A stretch of DNA of 64,000 nucleotides from Pseudomonadota bacterium (lineage in GTDB: Bacteria; Pseudomonadota; Gammaproteobacteria; Burkholderiales; Burkholderiaceae_B): the NCBI GenBank assembly GCA_023439305.1, contig JAEXOO010000018.1, positions 62,001 to 126,000 of the forward strand. Direction: 5' to 3'. Position numbers and translations under genes: made by a program. The notes beneath the pieces were generated by a model that was not told the DNA's origin, searched no databases, and was given only the letters and a program-made list of their open reading frames with translations. Positions 34,961 to 43,343 of the stretch are shown piece by piece; position 1 is the first letter of the stretch, and every line of letters begins with the position of its first letter.

Positions 34961-35820
34961 TACAGTGCGCCGGACAGCCAAGGCCCCAGCAAGGTCATGC
35001 CCAGCACCACGAAGGTGCAGGGAAAGATGCACAGCACCAAGGGCGCAAGCAGATACACAGGCAGTTTCAAGGCCCGCTGCTCGGCCTCCAGATGCAGACG
35101 GTAGCGCAACTGAGCCCCCTGCACCTTGAGCAAAGCAGCCAGGGAAAGCCCGGTTTCCTGAGCCAGGTCCAGGGCCTGAGCCAATTCGTTCAATTCGGGC
35201 AGATGCGCTCGCAGACGGTTTCCGCGCACAGCCTGTGACAGGTGACGACCAGTGCGCCGCTCCGACAAAGCGGCCGCCAGCGCGTGATGCAAGCTCCCCT
35301 GAGGCAAGCCTTCCAAGGCTTGCACCCAGGCCTGCTGCACACCCAGACCCGATTGCAGCGCCAAGACCAGCAGGTCCAGGAAAAAAGGCAACTCGCGGCG
35401 GCAGCAGCGAGCCTGCCTAAGCAGGCGGGACCGGCCCTGCTTCAGGCTGGCCGCGACACAAAGCCCGACCATCAACAGCGCTGCCCCTCCCGCGGCGCCA
35501 GGATCAAATCCCAGAAACAACAGCATCATGCCCAGCCCCAAGGCCAACAGGCTGGACAAGGCCGTAGCCCGAGCGACGGCGGACAAAGGATCCGATCCCA
35601 GTCCACCCAGCCGTTGCTGGCGCCACTCATTGAGCACCGGCAGCGCGCCTGCTGCTGCCACCGCCTGCTGAAAAGGCATTTCCCAGGCCCGCCATGCCGC
35701 CCCCAGCGGCGTATGCCCATCGCGCAGCAAGGACTTGCAGCGCACGCTCCATCCCCAGAACAGGGCCAACAACAGGAAAATGGCGCTAAGCCCCGTAAGC
35801 AACCACACAAGAACAGGCAT
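34960..35820 (-). CDS. tadC: Tad pilus inner-membrane platform protein TadC
   Basis: 286 residues with a type II secretion F-like domain. Membrane segments near residues 3-25 and 85-120, a cytoplasmic helical region (RRELPFFLDLLVLALQSGLGVQQAWVQAL, then LPELNELAQALDLAQETGLSLAALLKVQ) and a C-terminal pair of segments (PVYLLAPLVLCIFPCTFVVLGMTLLGPWL) match TadC. It follows tadB by 3 bp. Confidence 0.9.
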   Translation of the reverse strand: MPVLVWLLTGLSAIFLLLALFWGWSVRCKSLLRDGHTPLGAAWRAWEMPFQQAVAAAGALPVLNEWRQQRLGGLGSDPLSAVARATALSSLLALGLGMMLLFLGFDPGAAGGAALLMVGLCVAASLKQGRSRLLRQARCCRRELPFFLDLLVLALQSGLGVQQAWVQALEGLPQGSLHHALAAALSERRTGRHLSQAVRGNRLRAHLPELNELAQALDLAQETGLSLAALLKVQGAQLRYRLHLEAEQRALKLPVYLLAPLVLCIFPCTFVVLGMTLLGPWLSGAL

Positions 35821-35823
35821 GGA

Positions 35824-36669
35824 CTAGTCCTTGTCACGCAAAATGGCGTGCATCCAGCCCATGCCGGCCAGAAGAACCAGAAGCAGCCCTGCCCCCACCC
35901 AGGCTCCCGCTTGATTGAACCAGGCCTGCTTGAACCCCTCCGGATCCAGGGTATACAGCGCTGCTGCCAGCAATATGGGCAGACCCACCATAATGCGTCC
36001 TTGCAATCGGGGCTGTGCGGTGAGCGCCTGGATCTTATCTTCCATGGACAGGCGGCTGCGCAAGGTTTGCGAAAGCAGCTCGAGCACGCCTGCCAGGCCC
36101 GCTCCCGTGCTCTGCCCCATCTGCAGCAGCTCCAGAAACATGGCCAGGTCAGGCAAAGGGACGCGCGCCAGCAACTCCTGATAGCTGGTTTTTTTTGCCA
36201 TGCCCAGACGTTGCTGGCGCAATAGAAGCCTCAATTCCTGGCCCAGGGGCGCAGGCAAGGCTTGCGTCAGTTGCTGCAAAGCGGCCTGCAATGCCAGACC
36301 CGCCTGCAAGGACAGTGATAAAGACAGGATGAAATCAGGCAATTGCCGCCGCAGGCGCTGTAGCCGACGGAACTGCAATGCGCGCAGCAGGAGCAACGGC
36401 GCCAGCAAACCCAGAAACGCGCACGTTGCCGCAGCTACCCAGGAACCCCACACCCCGCGGACGGACAACAGCAACAGCATGGGCAGAACGGCTCCTGCAG
36501 CGACCAGATACTGGCTGCGCACGAACACAAAGTGCGACTGCAGACTGTCCTGGGAACGAAGCTGCAATTGCCGGCTGTAGGCCAGCAAAGCGCCACGAGA
36601 AAGCCTAAGCAGCAACACAGCCAGAATGAAGGCCGCACCCAGCGCCAGGATCAGGGCCACGATTTTCAT
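35824..36669 (-). CDS. tadB: Tad pilus inner-membrane platform protein TadB
   Basis: 281 residues from MKIVALILALGAAFILAVLLLR, whose ATG overlaps the tadA stop. The T2SF domain is visible as RLRRQLPDFILSLSLSLQAGLALQAALQQLTQALP and LPDLAMFLELLQMGQSTGAGLAGVLELLSQTLRSRLSMEDKIQALTAQ, with the PRLQGRIMVGLPILLAAAL segment after it. TadB and TadC form the membrane base on which the ATPase acts. Confidence 0.92.
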   Translation of the reverse strand: MKIVALILALGAAFILAVLLLRLSRGALLAYSRQLQLRSQDSLQSHFVFVRSQYLVAAGAVLPMLLLLSVRGVWGSWVAAATCAFLGLLAPLLLLRALQFRRLQRLRRQLPDFILSLSLSLQAGLALQAALQQLTQALPAPLGQELRLLLRQQRLGMAKKTSYQELLARVPLPDLAMFLELLQMGQSTGAGLAGVLELLSQTLRSRLSMEDKIQALTAQPRLQGRIMVGLPILLAAALYTLDPEGFKQAWFNQAGAWVGAGLLLVLLAGMGWMHAILRDKD

Positions 36670-38240
36670 GAGGCCGTCCCCGGGCCGGACAATCGCTCCG
36701 ACAGCAGGCCCGTGCTCTGGAACCCCACGTCCTTGCGATAGCTGTACAAGGTCTGCAACTGAATGCACTGCCCTTCCAGACCGGTCAGCTCCACGATTTC
36801 GGTAATCACGCGGCGACCGTCAGGCAGGCGGGACAATTGGACCAGCACCTGCAAGGCCCGGGCAATATGTTCACGCACCACGGCCAGGGGCAGATCCAAG
36901 CCTGCCATCAAGACCATGCCCTCCAGACGCGACAAGGCGTCCCGTGGACTGTTGGCATGCAATGTGCCCATGGAGCCTTCGTGCCCGGTATTCATGGCGG
37001 ACAACATGTCGAAGGCTTCCGCACCACGGCACTCTCCTACCACAATCCGATCGGGTCGCATCCGCAAGGCCTGCCTGAGCAAAGCGCGTATGTCGATCTG
37101 CCCCTGCCCCTCCGCATTCGCGGGACGAGCCTCCAGCGCGACCCAGTTGACCTGCTGCAACTGCAGCTCGGCCGCATCCTCCAGCGTAACGATGCGCTCA
37201 TCCTGAGAAATACAGGCACTGAGCACATTGAGCAAGGTTGTCTTGCCCGTTCCGGTGCCGCCGGATACCAGAATGTTGCACCGTTGCTGCACCGCCTGGC
37301 GCAAGAAGCTGGCCATGTCCGCCGATACGCTGCCCATGCTCAACAGATCATCCAGAGAAAGCCTGTGTCGAGGAAACTTGCGTATGGTGACGCAGGTTCC
37401 CTTGACCGAAATGGGAGCCAGGACGGCATGAAAGCGCGATCCGTCGGGCAGGCGTCCGTCCGCCGCAGGTGAGCTGATGTCCAGGCGCCGTCCCAAAGGA
37501 GCCAGAATCCGGTCGATGACAGAACGCAATGCAGCCTCCCCGCTAAAGGCCGCCGGGTGCGCCTGCAGACGCCCGCCCTGTTCCACGAAAATGCTGGCCG
37601 CATGATTGACCATGATTTCCGAAATAGACGGATCCGCCAACAAAGGCTCCAGCGGCCCCAAGCCCACAGCCTCGGCACATACGGCAGCCTGCAATTGCGC
37701 CTGGGCCTCTGCAGGTACGGCACATTGCTCCTGGATCAGCCTACCCACACATTCAAAGGCTTCGCCGTACAACTGCTCGTCGCTGAGGCGGGACAGATCA
37801 CGGCGCTCCAGCTCCAGGGCTGCGAGCAAAGCCAGGTGCAGGCGCTGCTGTTCTTGCCGGAACTCCGGCCACCGAGCGAGGCCCGCACCTGGCGCCATGG
37901 CGTCCGGCCGATCTGGAGCCGGCGGGCCTTGGGGGGCGGCAGCGGGTGCGATGGGCAGTGCCATTACATGCAGGGAGAAACCGCCCACGCAAAGCACATC
38001 GCCCACCTGCAGCGGGCCATCGTCATAGATTCGCTGTCCGTTAAGCAATACGCCCGTCAGCGATCCGTGGTCCTGCACATGCACCGCGCCGGCCCGATCA
38101 AGCAAACTGGCATGCCGGCGGGCAATACGCCAGGATGGCAGGACCAGATCGCAGCTCGGATCCCTTCCCAATACCGCAGGCAGTACCAACACGCATTGCC
38201 GGGAAGCGGCACGCTCGGATCGGATTTCAAGGCTCAACAC
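36666..38240 (-). CDS. tadA: Tad/Flp pilus ATPase (CpaF/TadA) fused to N-terminal FHA domain
   Basis: 524 residues from GTG 38238-38240, preceded by GAGG at six bases; an upstream ATG would run 80 bp into cpaC. Residues about 5-95 form a forkhead-associated domain (VLGRDPSCDLVLPSWRIARRHASL, then DHGSLTGVLLNGQRI). At the position of the pThr-contacting Ser, Ala40 stands before Arg-Arg-His. A Pro/Ala-rich linker follows. The rest is a secretion ATPase: Walker A SGGTGTGKTT (326-335), Walker B DRIVVGECRG (397-406) and GHEGSMGTLHANSPRDALSRLE. It powers pilus assembly from the cytoplasm. Confidence 0.92.
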   Translation of the reverse strand: MLSLEIRSERAASRQCVLVLPAVLGRDPSCDLVLPSWRIARRHASLLDRAGAVHVQDHGSLTGVLLNGQRIYDDGPLQVGDVLCVGGFSLHVMALPIAPAAAPQGPPAPDRPDAMAPGAGLARWPEFRQEQQRLHLALLAALELERRDLSRLSDEQLYGEAFECVGRLIQEQCAVPAEAQAQLQAAVCAEAVGLGPLEPLLADPSISEIMVNHAASIFVEQGGRLQAHPAAFSGEAALRSVIDRILAPLGRRLDISSPAADGRLPDGSRFHAVLAPISVKGTCVTIRKFPRHRLSLDDLLSMGSVSADMASFLRQAVQQRCNILVSGGTGTGKTTLLNVLSACISQDERIVTLEDAAELQLQQVNWVALEARPANAEGQGQIDIRALLRQALRMRPDRIVVGECRGAEAFDMLSAMNTGHEGSMGTLHANSPRDALSRLEGMVLMAGLDLPLAVVREHIARALQVLVQLSRLPDGRRVITEIVELTGLEGQCIQLQTLYSYRKDVGFQSTGLLSERLSGPGTAS

Positions 38241-39591
38241 GATACACCTCGCTGCCGGGGGTTTCCCACTGTGATGCGGAGCCCTGCCGGTAGGCGTCCA
38301 ACACAACCTTGCTGTCGGGAAGACGCACGGGCGTGTTCAAGCGGGGGGCTTCTGGAAAAGTCTGGTTCAGCCATTGAGCCGACTGGGCCTGCCTGGCCAG
38401 TAGATCCGGATGATCCGCCGTCACCAAGGTCGGTGTGACAAAGACAGCCAGTTCGGTTTCCTGGCGGGCGAAACGCTCGGACCGGAACAAAGCTCCCAGC
38501 ACAGGCAGACTGGCCAAGCCAGGGAGACGATCCAGGTGGCGCGACTCCTCTCTGGAAATAAAGCCGGCCAACACCAGTGTTTGCCCGGAATGCACATTGA
38601 ATTCCGTGGCAGCCCTTCGAGTCTTGAGCGAGGGCCCGGCCGGTTGAGAAAGGCTGGCATCCACCGAGCTGACTTCGACCTCGATACGCGAGCGCACCAA
38701 GCCGCCGCGCTCAACCCGTGGAACGATACGCAGAGAGACGCCATAGGGCTTGAACGCAGTATTGCTATTGCCCTTGGCATCCGTCACGGTATAGGGCAAT
38801 TCGCCCCCGGCAAGGAATTCGGCTTGCGATCCGCTGCGCGCCACCAGCTGAGGTTGCGCCAGCACGACGGCATGCCCCTCTTGCGCCATAGCCTGCACTC
38901 GCGCCGACATCAAGGCGCCCACACCAAAAAAGCCCGCAACCCGGCTGGCCGGGAACGGCAGCGGCAGGACCGCATCGCCCGGACGCTCCACAAATTGATG
39001 TGTAGCGGCATCCCACCCCACCCCAAGACTCAGGCCGCCCTGCGATGCGGCGTCCCAGCGCACGCCCAGCTCACGCAGACTGTTGCGCGGTACCTCCACC
39101 ACCTGCACGTCCAGAAGCACCATGGGTTCCCAACCTTCTTGCTGCGTAAAATCCAGAAGCTGGGGGTACTGCTGCGCCAACGAATGAATGCGCTCCTTGT
39201 CCTGGTCACTAAGCCCTTCGCCCTCCAGAACCAACTTGCCGCCCAGCTCATTGATGTGCAACTGGGGAATGCGTCCCAGCAAGGCCTTGAGTTCGGACAC
39301 GGTTTGCCGGTGATATTCGGGCGCGACCTCGATACGATAGGACTGGCTGGCGCCCTGCGTCCGCCAGACTTGCACAACGGTACTGCCAGCCTTGCGCGCG
39401 AAAAGAATCAATTCGCGCGATTCAGTCGTGACGGCGTGCACGATGTCGCCGTCCCCCACCGCGACACGCTCCACCTGCCCGCCGGGCAAGACCAGCAGCT
39501 CGCCCACTTGCAAGGCCAAGCCCTGGGCGGCAAGCGACGAACTCAGCATCAGCATTGCCGCCAGGCCTGCAAGAGAAAATGCGGCCTTCAT
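38227..39591 (-). CDS. cpaC: Tad pilus secretin CpaC/RcpA
   Basis: 454 residues. Signal peptide MKAAFSLAGLAAMLMLSSSLAAQG, an N-terminal pilus-assembly domain (GELLVLPGGQVERVAVGDGDIV) and a BON-like segment, then the secretin core: VLLDVQVVEVPRNSLRELGVRWD, AQPQLVARSGSQAEFLAGGELPY and the C-terminal TEFNVHSGQTLVLAGFISREESRHLDRLPGLASLPVLGALF. It makes the outer-membrane pore. ATG overlaps the cpaB stop (ATGA); its own end overlaps tadA by 14 bp. Confidence 0.92.
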   Translation of the reverse strand: MKAAFSLAGLAAMLMLSSSLAAQGLALQVGELLVLPGGQVERVAVGDGDIVHAVTTESRELILFARKAGSTVVQVWRTQGASQSYRIEVAPEYHRQTVSELKALLGRIPQLHINELGGKLVLEGEGLSDQDKERIHSLAQQYPQLLDFTQQEGWEPMVLLDVQVVEVPRNSLRELGVRWDAASQGGLSLGVGWDAATHQFVERPGDAVLPLPFPASRVAGFFGVGALMSARVQAMAQEGHAVVLAQPQLVARSGSQAEFLAGGELPYTVTDAKGNSNTAFKPYGVSLRIVPRVERGGLVRSRIEVEVSSVDASLSQPAGPSLKTRRAATEFNVHSGQTLVLAGFISREESRHLDRLPGLASLPVLGALFRSERFARQETELAVFVTPTLVTADHPDLLARQAQSAQWLNQTFPEAPRLNTPVRLPDSKVVLDAYRQGSASQWETPGSEVYRVEP

Positions 39592-40490
39592 GGTGCCGTT
39601 CCGGACAATGCAGGAGGAAAATCCAACCACCCCAGACGCTCTTGTTCAGCTAGCACAGACGATCGTGCAGGCCGATTGCCGTAAAGCACTTCGATGGGAC
39701 GGGTCGGAGCGCCGCCTGATGATAAGCCCAGGATGTCGGCCAGTTCCCCCCGCACCGCCGCCTGATGCGGCGTGTGGTCGTCTGGGTGACGCAAAAGCGC
39801 GGTAATCCGCCCATGCTGCCGAGCCGCCAGGAGCTTGAGAGCCTCGTCGGGGCCGACGTCCAGCGTCAACGTGCTGTAGCCCTGGGAGTCTCCCACCACA
39901 GAATCTGCATCGTCGCGGGATTTCTGCCCCGTGGCCAACACGGTTACCGATTGCAGCACAGGGGCAGTCACACGACGCTGTCTATCGTCGAAACTGACGT
40001 AAAGGTCGATGAGATCTCCTGGGCGTATCAAACCGGATACCGAGCTGAGCGCATCCACCGGCACGGTGACAGCCCGTCGACCAGACAGCAATTGCTCGGA
40101 GAACGGGCCGGCCGCATCTTGCACATGAGCGCGGGTGATCAGGTCTCCTGCTTGCAGAGGCTGGACGACCATCTTGCCGATCAAAGTTTCAAAGCGGGTC
40201 GCATCGACACTGTCGCTGGGCACCAGATCAGCGGGAAACGGACGATAGGCCAGATGTTCCGCCAGCAGCACGGCACCCGGCTGGAGCGCGGCGGCGGCCA
40301 CCACACGCTCGCGCAGCGGCCTGTCGGCGGCCTGACGCAGTTCCTGCTCCTGTTGTGCAAGATATTGATTGGCGGCTCCCACAGCCAGCCCTCCGGCCAG
40401 CAAGGCCAACGCCATCAAACCCATGCTGGGATGGCGCAGCAGTCGAGACACGACATGCCCGGCGATGCCCGCACCCAAGGACTGGGTCAT
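39588..40490 (-). CDS. cpaB: Tad pilus assembly protein CpaB/RcpC
   Basis: 300 residues. One membrane segment near residues 24-42 (GLMALALLAGGLAVGAANQYL), an SAF domain (RVVAAAALQPGAVLLAEHLAYRPFP to VVQPLQAGDLITRAHV) and the RcpC/CpaB domain RRAVTVPVDALSSVSGLIRPGDLIDLYVSF. It acts in the periplasm with the secretin. Coupled by ATGA at both ends. Confidence 0.9.
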   Translation of the reverse strand: MTQSLGAGIAGHVVSRLLRHPSMGLMALALLAGGLAVGAANQYLAQQEQELRQAADRPLRERVVAAAALQPGAVLLAEHLAYRPFPADLVPSDSVDATRFETLIGKMVVQPLQAGDLITRAHVQDAAGPFSEQLLSGRRAVTVPVDALSSVSGLIRPGDLIDLYVSFDDRQRRVTAPVLQSVTVLATGQKSRDDADSVVGDSQGYSTLTLDVGPDEALKLLAARQHGRITALLRHPDDHTPHQAAVRGELADILGLSSGGAPTRPIEVLYGNRPARSSVLAEQERLGWLDFPPALSGTAP

Positions 40491-41083
40491 GGCTGTTCTC
40501 CCTGGCAGGCACGACAGACAATAAGCGCATAGCGCTGCTGATCATGCGCGATTTCCAGCACCTCCAGCACCAGGCTGCCGCGACGCCAAACCGCCCCGGC
40601 CGAACCCGATGTCCACCCTTGCGCCGTCAAGGCATCGCTCCAGTCCTTGCGTACCTGAATCAACCAGGCTGCGCCTTTTCCTGGCTGCTCATGTTGCCAG
40701 AGCACTGGCCCATCAATGGGCGGCGACGCAGAAGACGAGGCGGGGACGGGTTTCAGAACCGTCAACACACCGTGTTCAAGCGGCGCATTCAGGCTGTGAA
40801 GTGACAAAACGCATCGCATATTGCCCTTCTGAGCCGTGAACAACCAGTTTTCCTTGACGCGCAATGCGCGATGGAAGGTCCCGCAGGCAGAGCTCAGACG
40901 CAACAGAACCTCCTGGGCGCTCAGCTCGGTTCGCGCACGCCATGCCCTTACGACGCCTGCGGCACTCCAATGAGCGCCAATCGATTCCCAGCTCAACTGC
41001 GCATCGTCAGCAGGCGTAAACGCCGAGGCGGCGAAACAGGCCCCAACCAGCACTAGGCCGCACAACAAGGGGGTCGCCGTCAT
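40487..41083 (-). CDS. Unknown exported protein inside the Tad operon
   Basis: 198 residues from MTATPLLCGLVLVGACFAAS, a typical signal peptide, possibly a lipobox-like VGAC at C15. The remainder is mixed alpha/beta with five further Cys and the segment AWLIQVRKDWSDALTAQGW. I do not recognise a family. It overlaps both neighbours by ATGA, between tadE-like and cpaB, where some Tad loci carry an accessory periplasmic protein. A role in pilus assembly is inferred from position only. Confidence 0.75.
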   Translation of the reverse strand: MTATPLLCGLVLVGACFAASAFTPADDAQLSWESIGAHWSAAGVVRAWRARTELSAQEVLLRLSSACGTFHRALRVKENWLFTAQKGNMRCVLSLHSLNAPLEHGVLTVLKPVPASSSASPPIDGPVLWQHEQPGKGAAWLIQVRKDWSDALTAQGWTSGSAGAVWRRGSLVLEVLEIAHDQQRYALIVCRACQGEQP

Positions 41084-41670
41084 GGTTGGCCTCCTTGATT
41101 TGAATCCGGAACAAGGTGTTCCCACCGGCTCAGCCAGTCCAGATCGGGCAAAGCCCGGCCCCAGGCGGAATCCAGGCTACCGGCCGCTTGGCGCGTGCGA
41201 TTCGCCGCCGCGTGACTGAACCGCACTGCATTCGTCCAGGCGGAAGGGCTTGCTGCCAAGCGCTTGCGTGCGAAAGCCATGTCGTCAGCCGGGCCTGCAT
41301 CAGGCATCAGCAGTGACTGCCGGGTCAGTATCAATCCCTGGCGCCACCAACGATTTCCTGAAACAGGCGAACGGGTGTGGACGCGACTCAAGCCGCTGTT
41401 CAAGCCCAACAGCTCCGACTGCAGCTGCGGTGCAGGATGGGCCGCAAACGCTGAGACACCGTGTTCCAGCGTTGCGCCCACATGCTCGTGCAACAGCGGC
41501 AAGACAGCGTTTTCGTCGTAAGCGAACACGCTGGCATGACTGGATTGCTGCAATCGTTGCAGCGTGTATTGCAGACCCATCAGATAACGCCCGGAATAGA
41601 TGAGCAGGACCAGCGCCATTCCAATCAGGCAGGCTTCCACCAATACCGCTCCTTGCTGCCGAATCGTCAT
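41080..41670 (-). CDS. tadE: TadE-like minor pseudopilin
   Basis: 196 residues. The N-terminus MTIRQQGAVLVEACLIGMAL has a prepilin-like cleavage site G7/A8 with Glu at position +5 of the mature form, followed by a hydrophobic helix. TadE proteins are minor pseudopilins needed for Flp pilus biogenesis. The C-terminal 150 residues are poorly conserved. Coupled by ATGA on both sides. Confidence 0.75.
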   Translation of the reverse strand: MTIRQQGAVLVEACLIGMALVLLIYSGRYLMGLQYTLQRLQQSSHASVFAYDENAVLPLLHEHVGATLEHGVSAFAAHPAPQLQSELLGLNSGLSRVHTRSPVSGNRWWRQGLILTRQSLLMPDAGPADDMAFARKRLAASPSAWTNAVRFSHAAANRTRQAAGSLDSAWGRALPDLDWLSRWEHLVPDSNQGGQP

Positions 41671-42929
41671 GTCGGACCTCCTGCAGACCTGAGGTCAGCC
41701 AGCCTGGCCTGCCAGAAAGGTTGATACAGGCTGGACGGCGCGGACATCGCGCTTTGTTGCTGATCTGGCGGCCAAGAAAAAAAAGCACGGGCGCTCGATT
41801 CGGCCTTGATAGGCTGCCCCCAATGACCGCGTGCAGACAGACTGATGTGCAGGCCCACACGTGCAGAAGGCCTGGCAATGGAGTAACCGTCAGGCAGCCC
41901 CGGCTGCGGCCAGGATGAAAGGTCTCTGCGGGCCCAGGACTTGGCCACGGTGTTGTCGCCCGCTGAAAACAAGGCGTCGTTGCCCTGCTCCAATGCCCAA
42001 CGCCAGAAACTTTGCCCCGAAAAATCGGCGGGCGCCGCCAGACCCACGGCATCACCCGGCGTCTGCAAGGCCCAGGCCATGGCGTACTCGCGGTAATAGC
42101 ATCCCAGCCATCGATTGGCGCGCACGGCATGCATCGATTGCGTATCGTCGGAATGCCAGCGCCCCTGCGCATCCAGCTCAGTCCGACCTGTACGACGCAA
42201 ACGATGCCTTGAGGCAGGACAGCGCGGATCCACCACCCAGAAAGAGTCCGCCACATATTCTCTGGCCCCCAAAAAGGCATACAGCCCCATTAATGTGTCC
42301 ACGGCAGGCCTCCACTGATCCTGTCCGCTGCGCCGCTGCAGAAACCCAGGCCAGTCGTCGGAGATGACATCCCAGCGGCGCTGATGCGCAGGCCAGTCCG
42401 GCAAGCTGCCGTCCAGGATGGAATCAATGATGTCGCGGCGTCGCTGGGGCAAGCCGGCGACCAGTTGATGCTGCGCCTTGCCCAGCACCTGATGGATGAG
42501 ATCTTGATGCGCCTGAAAGGCCTGTTCCAGGGATTGCTGTTCATCGCCGGCTGAATGCGCCCCCAGATAGGCGGCGCCATGATGGGCGCCGAACATCATG
42601 GCGATCAGGTAGGCTGGCGGGTTCCCGCGTCGCATCCGCCCCGCTTGGGTCTGGGCCGCCCGGTCCCAACTGGCAAGGGTCAGCATATGAGCCAAGGCCA
42701 GTTGGTGCCCCAGATGCGCCCGATTGATGTAGGCCAACAGATTCAAGGTGCGGGCCTGTTCGGTAGCCGCACTGTAGGCGGCTGTATCCAGCACCAGAGA
42801 CAACCTCCCTTGCTGCTCGGCGATCTGGTTTACATGAAAATACCCCAGCCAGGCCAACGACAACAAAGACAGGGACACCACTCCCCAGGCGAGAGCCGCA
42901 CCCTGTTGGGCAGCGCACGCGGGCTTCAT
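41667..42929 (-). CDS. TadG-like protein
   Basis: 420 residues. Begins MKPACAAQQGAALAWGVVSL with a hydrophobic helix and the polar DTAAYSAATEQARTLNLLAYINRAHLGHQLALAHMLTLAS, the layout of Tad-domain (TadG) proteins. No von Willebrand A motif (DxSxS) is seen, unlike longer TadG. The rest is Trp-rich and exported. Presumably a minor pilus component or cell-surface anchor. Coupled by ATGA to the pilin gene and to tadE. Confidence 0.7.
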   Translation of the reverse strand: MKPACAAQQGAALAWGVVSLSLLSLAWLGYFHVNQIAEQQGRLSLVLDTAAYSAATEQARTLNLLAYINRAHLGHQLALAHMLTLASWDRAAQTQAGRMRRGNPPAYLIAMMFGAHHGAAYLGAHSAGDEQQSLEQAFQAHQDLIHQVLGKAQHQLVAGLPQRRRDIIDSILDGSLPDWPAHQRRWDVISDDWPGFLQRRSGQDQWRPAVDTLMGLYAFLGAREYVADSFWVVDPRCPASRHRLRRTGRTELDAQGRWHSDDTQSMHAVRANRWLGCYYREYAMAWALQTPGDAVGLAAPADFSGQSFWRWALEQGNDALFSAGDNTVAKSWARRDLSSWPQPGLPDGYSIARPSARVGLHISLSARGHWGQPIKAESSARAFFSWPPDQQQSAMSAPSSLYQPFWQARLADLRSAGGPT

Positions 42930-43183
42930 TGGGCATTGCCCGTGAAGGACTTCAGGCCTTTAGCGCCGCCCTGAGCAGCCGCCTGCGCCGCGGCGGACTG
43001 CGCCTGGCGGGACTGCTCCGAACCGTCTTCACCCGCGAGCTCCTTGGCCATGGCAGCTGTCTGGTTGCGAATGACCTGGCCGAAAGACTGGTAGACGGCA
43101 ATAGCGGCCACAGCCACCAGAGCAACGATAATTAAATATTCCACCATGCCCTGGCCCATCTGTCGCCTGCAGGACTGTCTCAT
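42926..43183 (-). CDS. flp: Flp-type (class IVb) pilin-like protein
   Basis: 85 residues. MRQSCRRQMG then QGMVEYLIIVALVAVAAIAVY: a basic leader ending in Gly10 and a mature N-terminus with Glu at +5 and Tyr at +6, the Flp hallmark, followed by a 20-residue hydrophobic helix. The C-terminal 50 residues are rich in Gln, Ala and Ser, longer than in most Flp pilins. It is the first gene of the operon, preceded by GGGAG seven bases ahead. Probably the main pilus subunit. Confidence 0.85.
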   Translation of the reverse strand: MRQSCRRQMGQGMVEYLIIVALVAVAAIAVYQSFGQVIRNQTAAMAKELAGEDGSEQSRQAQSAAAQAAAQGGAKGLKSFTGNAQ

Positions 43184-43293
43184 AGGATTCTCCCAAAAGT
43201 CAGCCTACAGTCTGCCCCTTCCTCTGACCGCCCCCAATTCGCAAAAGCCGAGCTGGACAAGACTGTCCGGCCCTACGGCATGTCCTGTGAATC

Positions 43294-43320
43294 CATAAAA
43301 AAACCCGCCGTAAGGCGGGT
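43294..43320 (-). terminator. Rho-independent terminator after the FAH-family gene
   Basis: On the minus strand AACCCGCC-TTAC-GGCGGGTT runs into TTTTTTT. It separates the FAH gene from the pilus operon downstream on the same strand. Confidence 0.9.
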
Positions 43321-43343
43321 TCTTCTTCCAGCAGAAAGCGGGA

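Noticed and set aside
34580..43183. Type II secretion or type IVa pilus locus
   Set aside because: Flp-type pilin with Glu-Tyr at +5/+6, CpaB and paired TadB/TadC platform proteins are specific to Tad systems.
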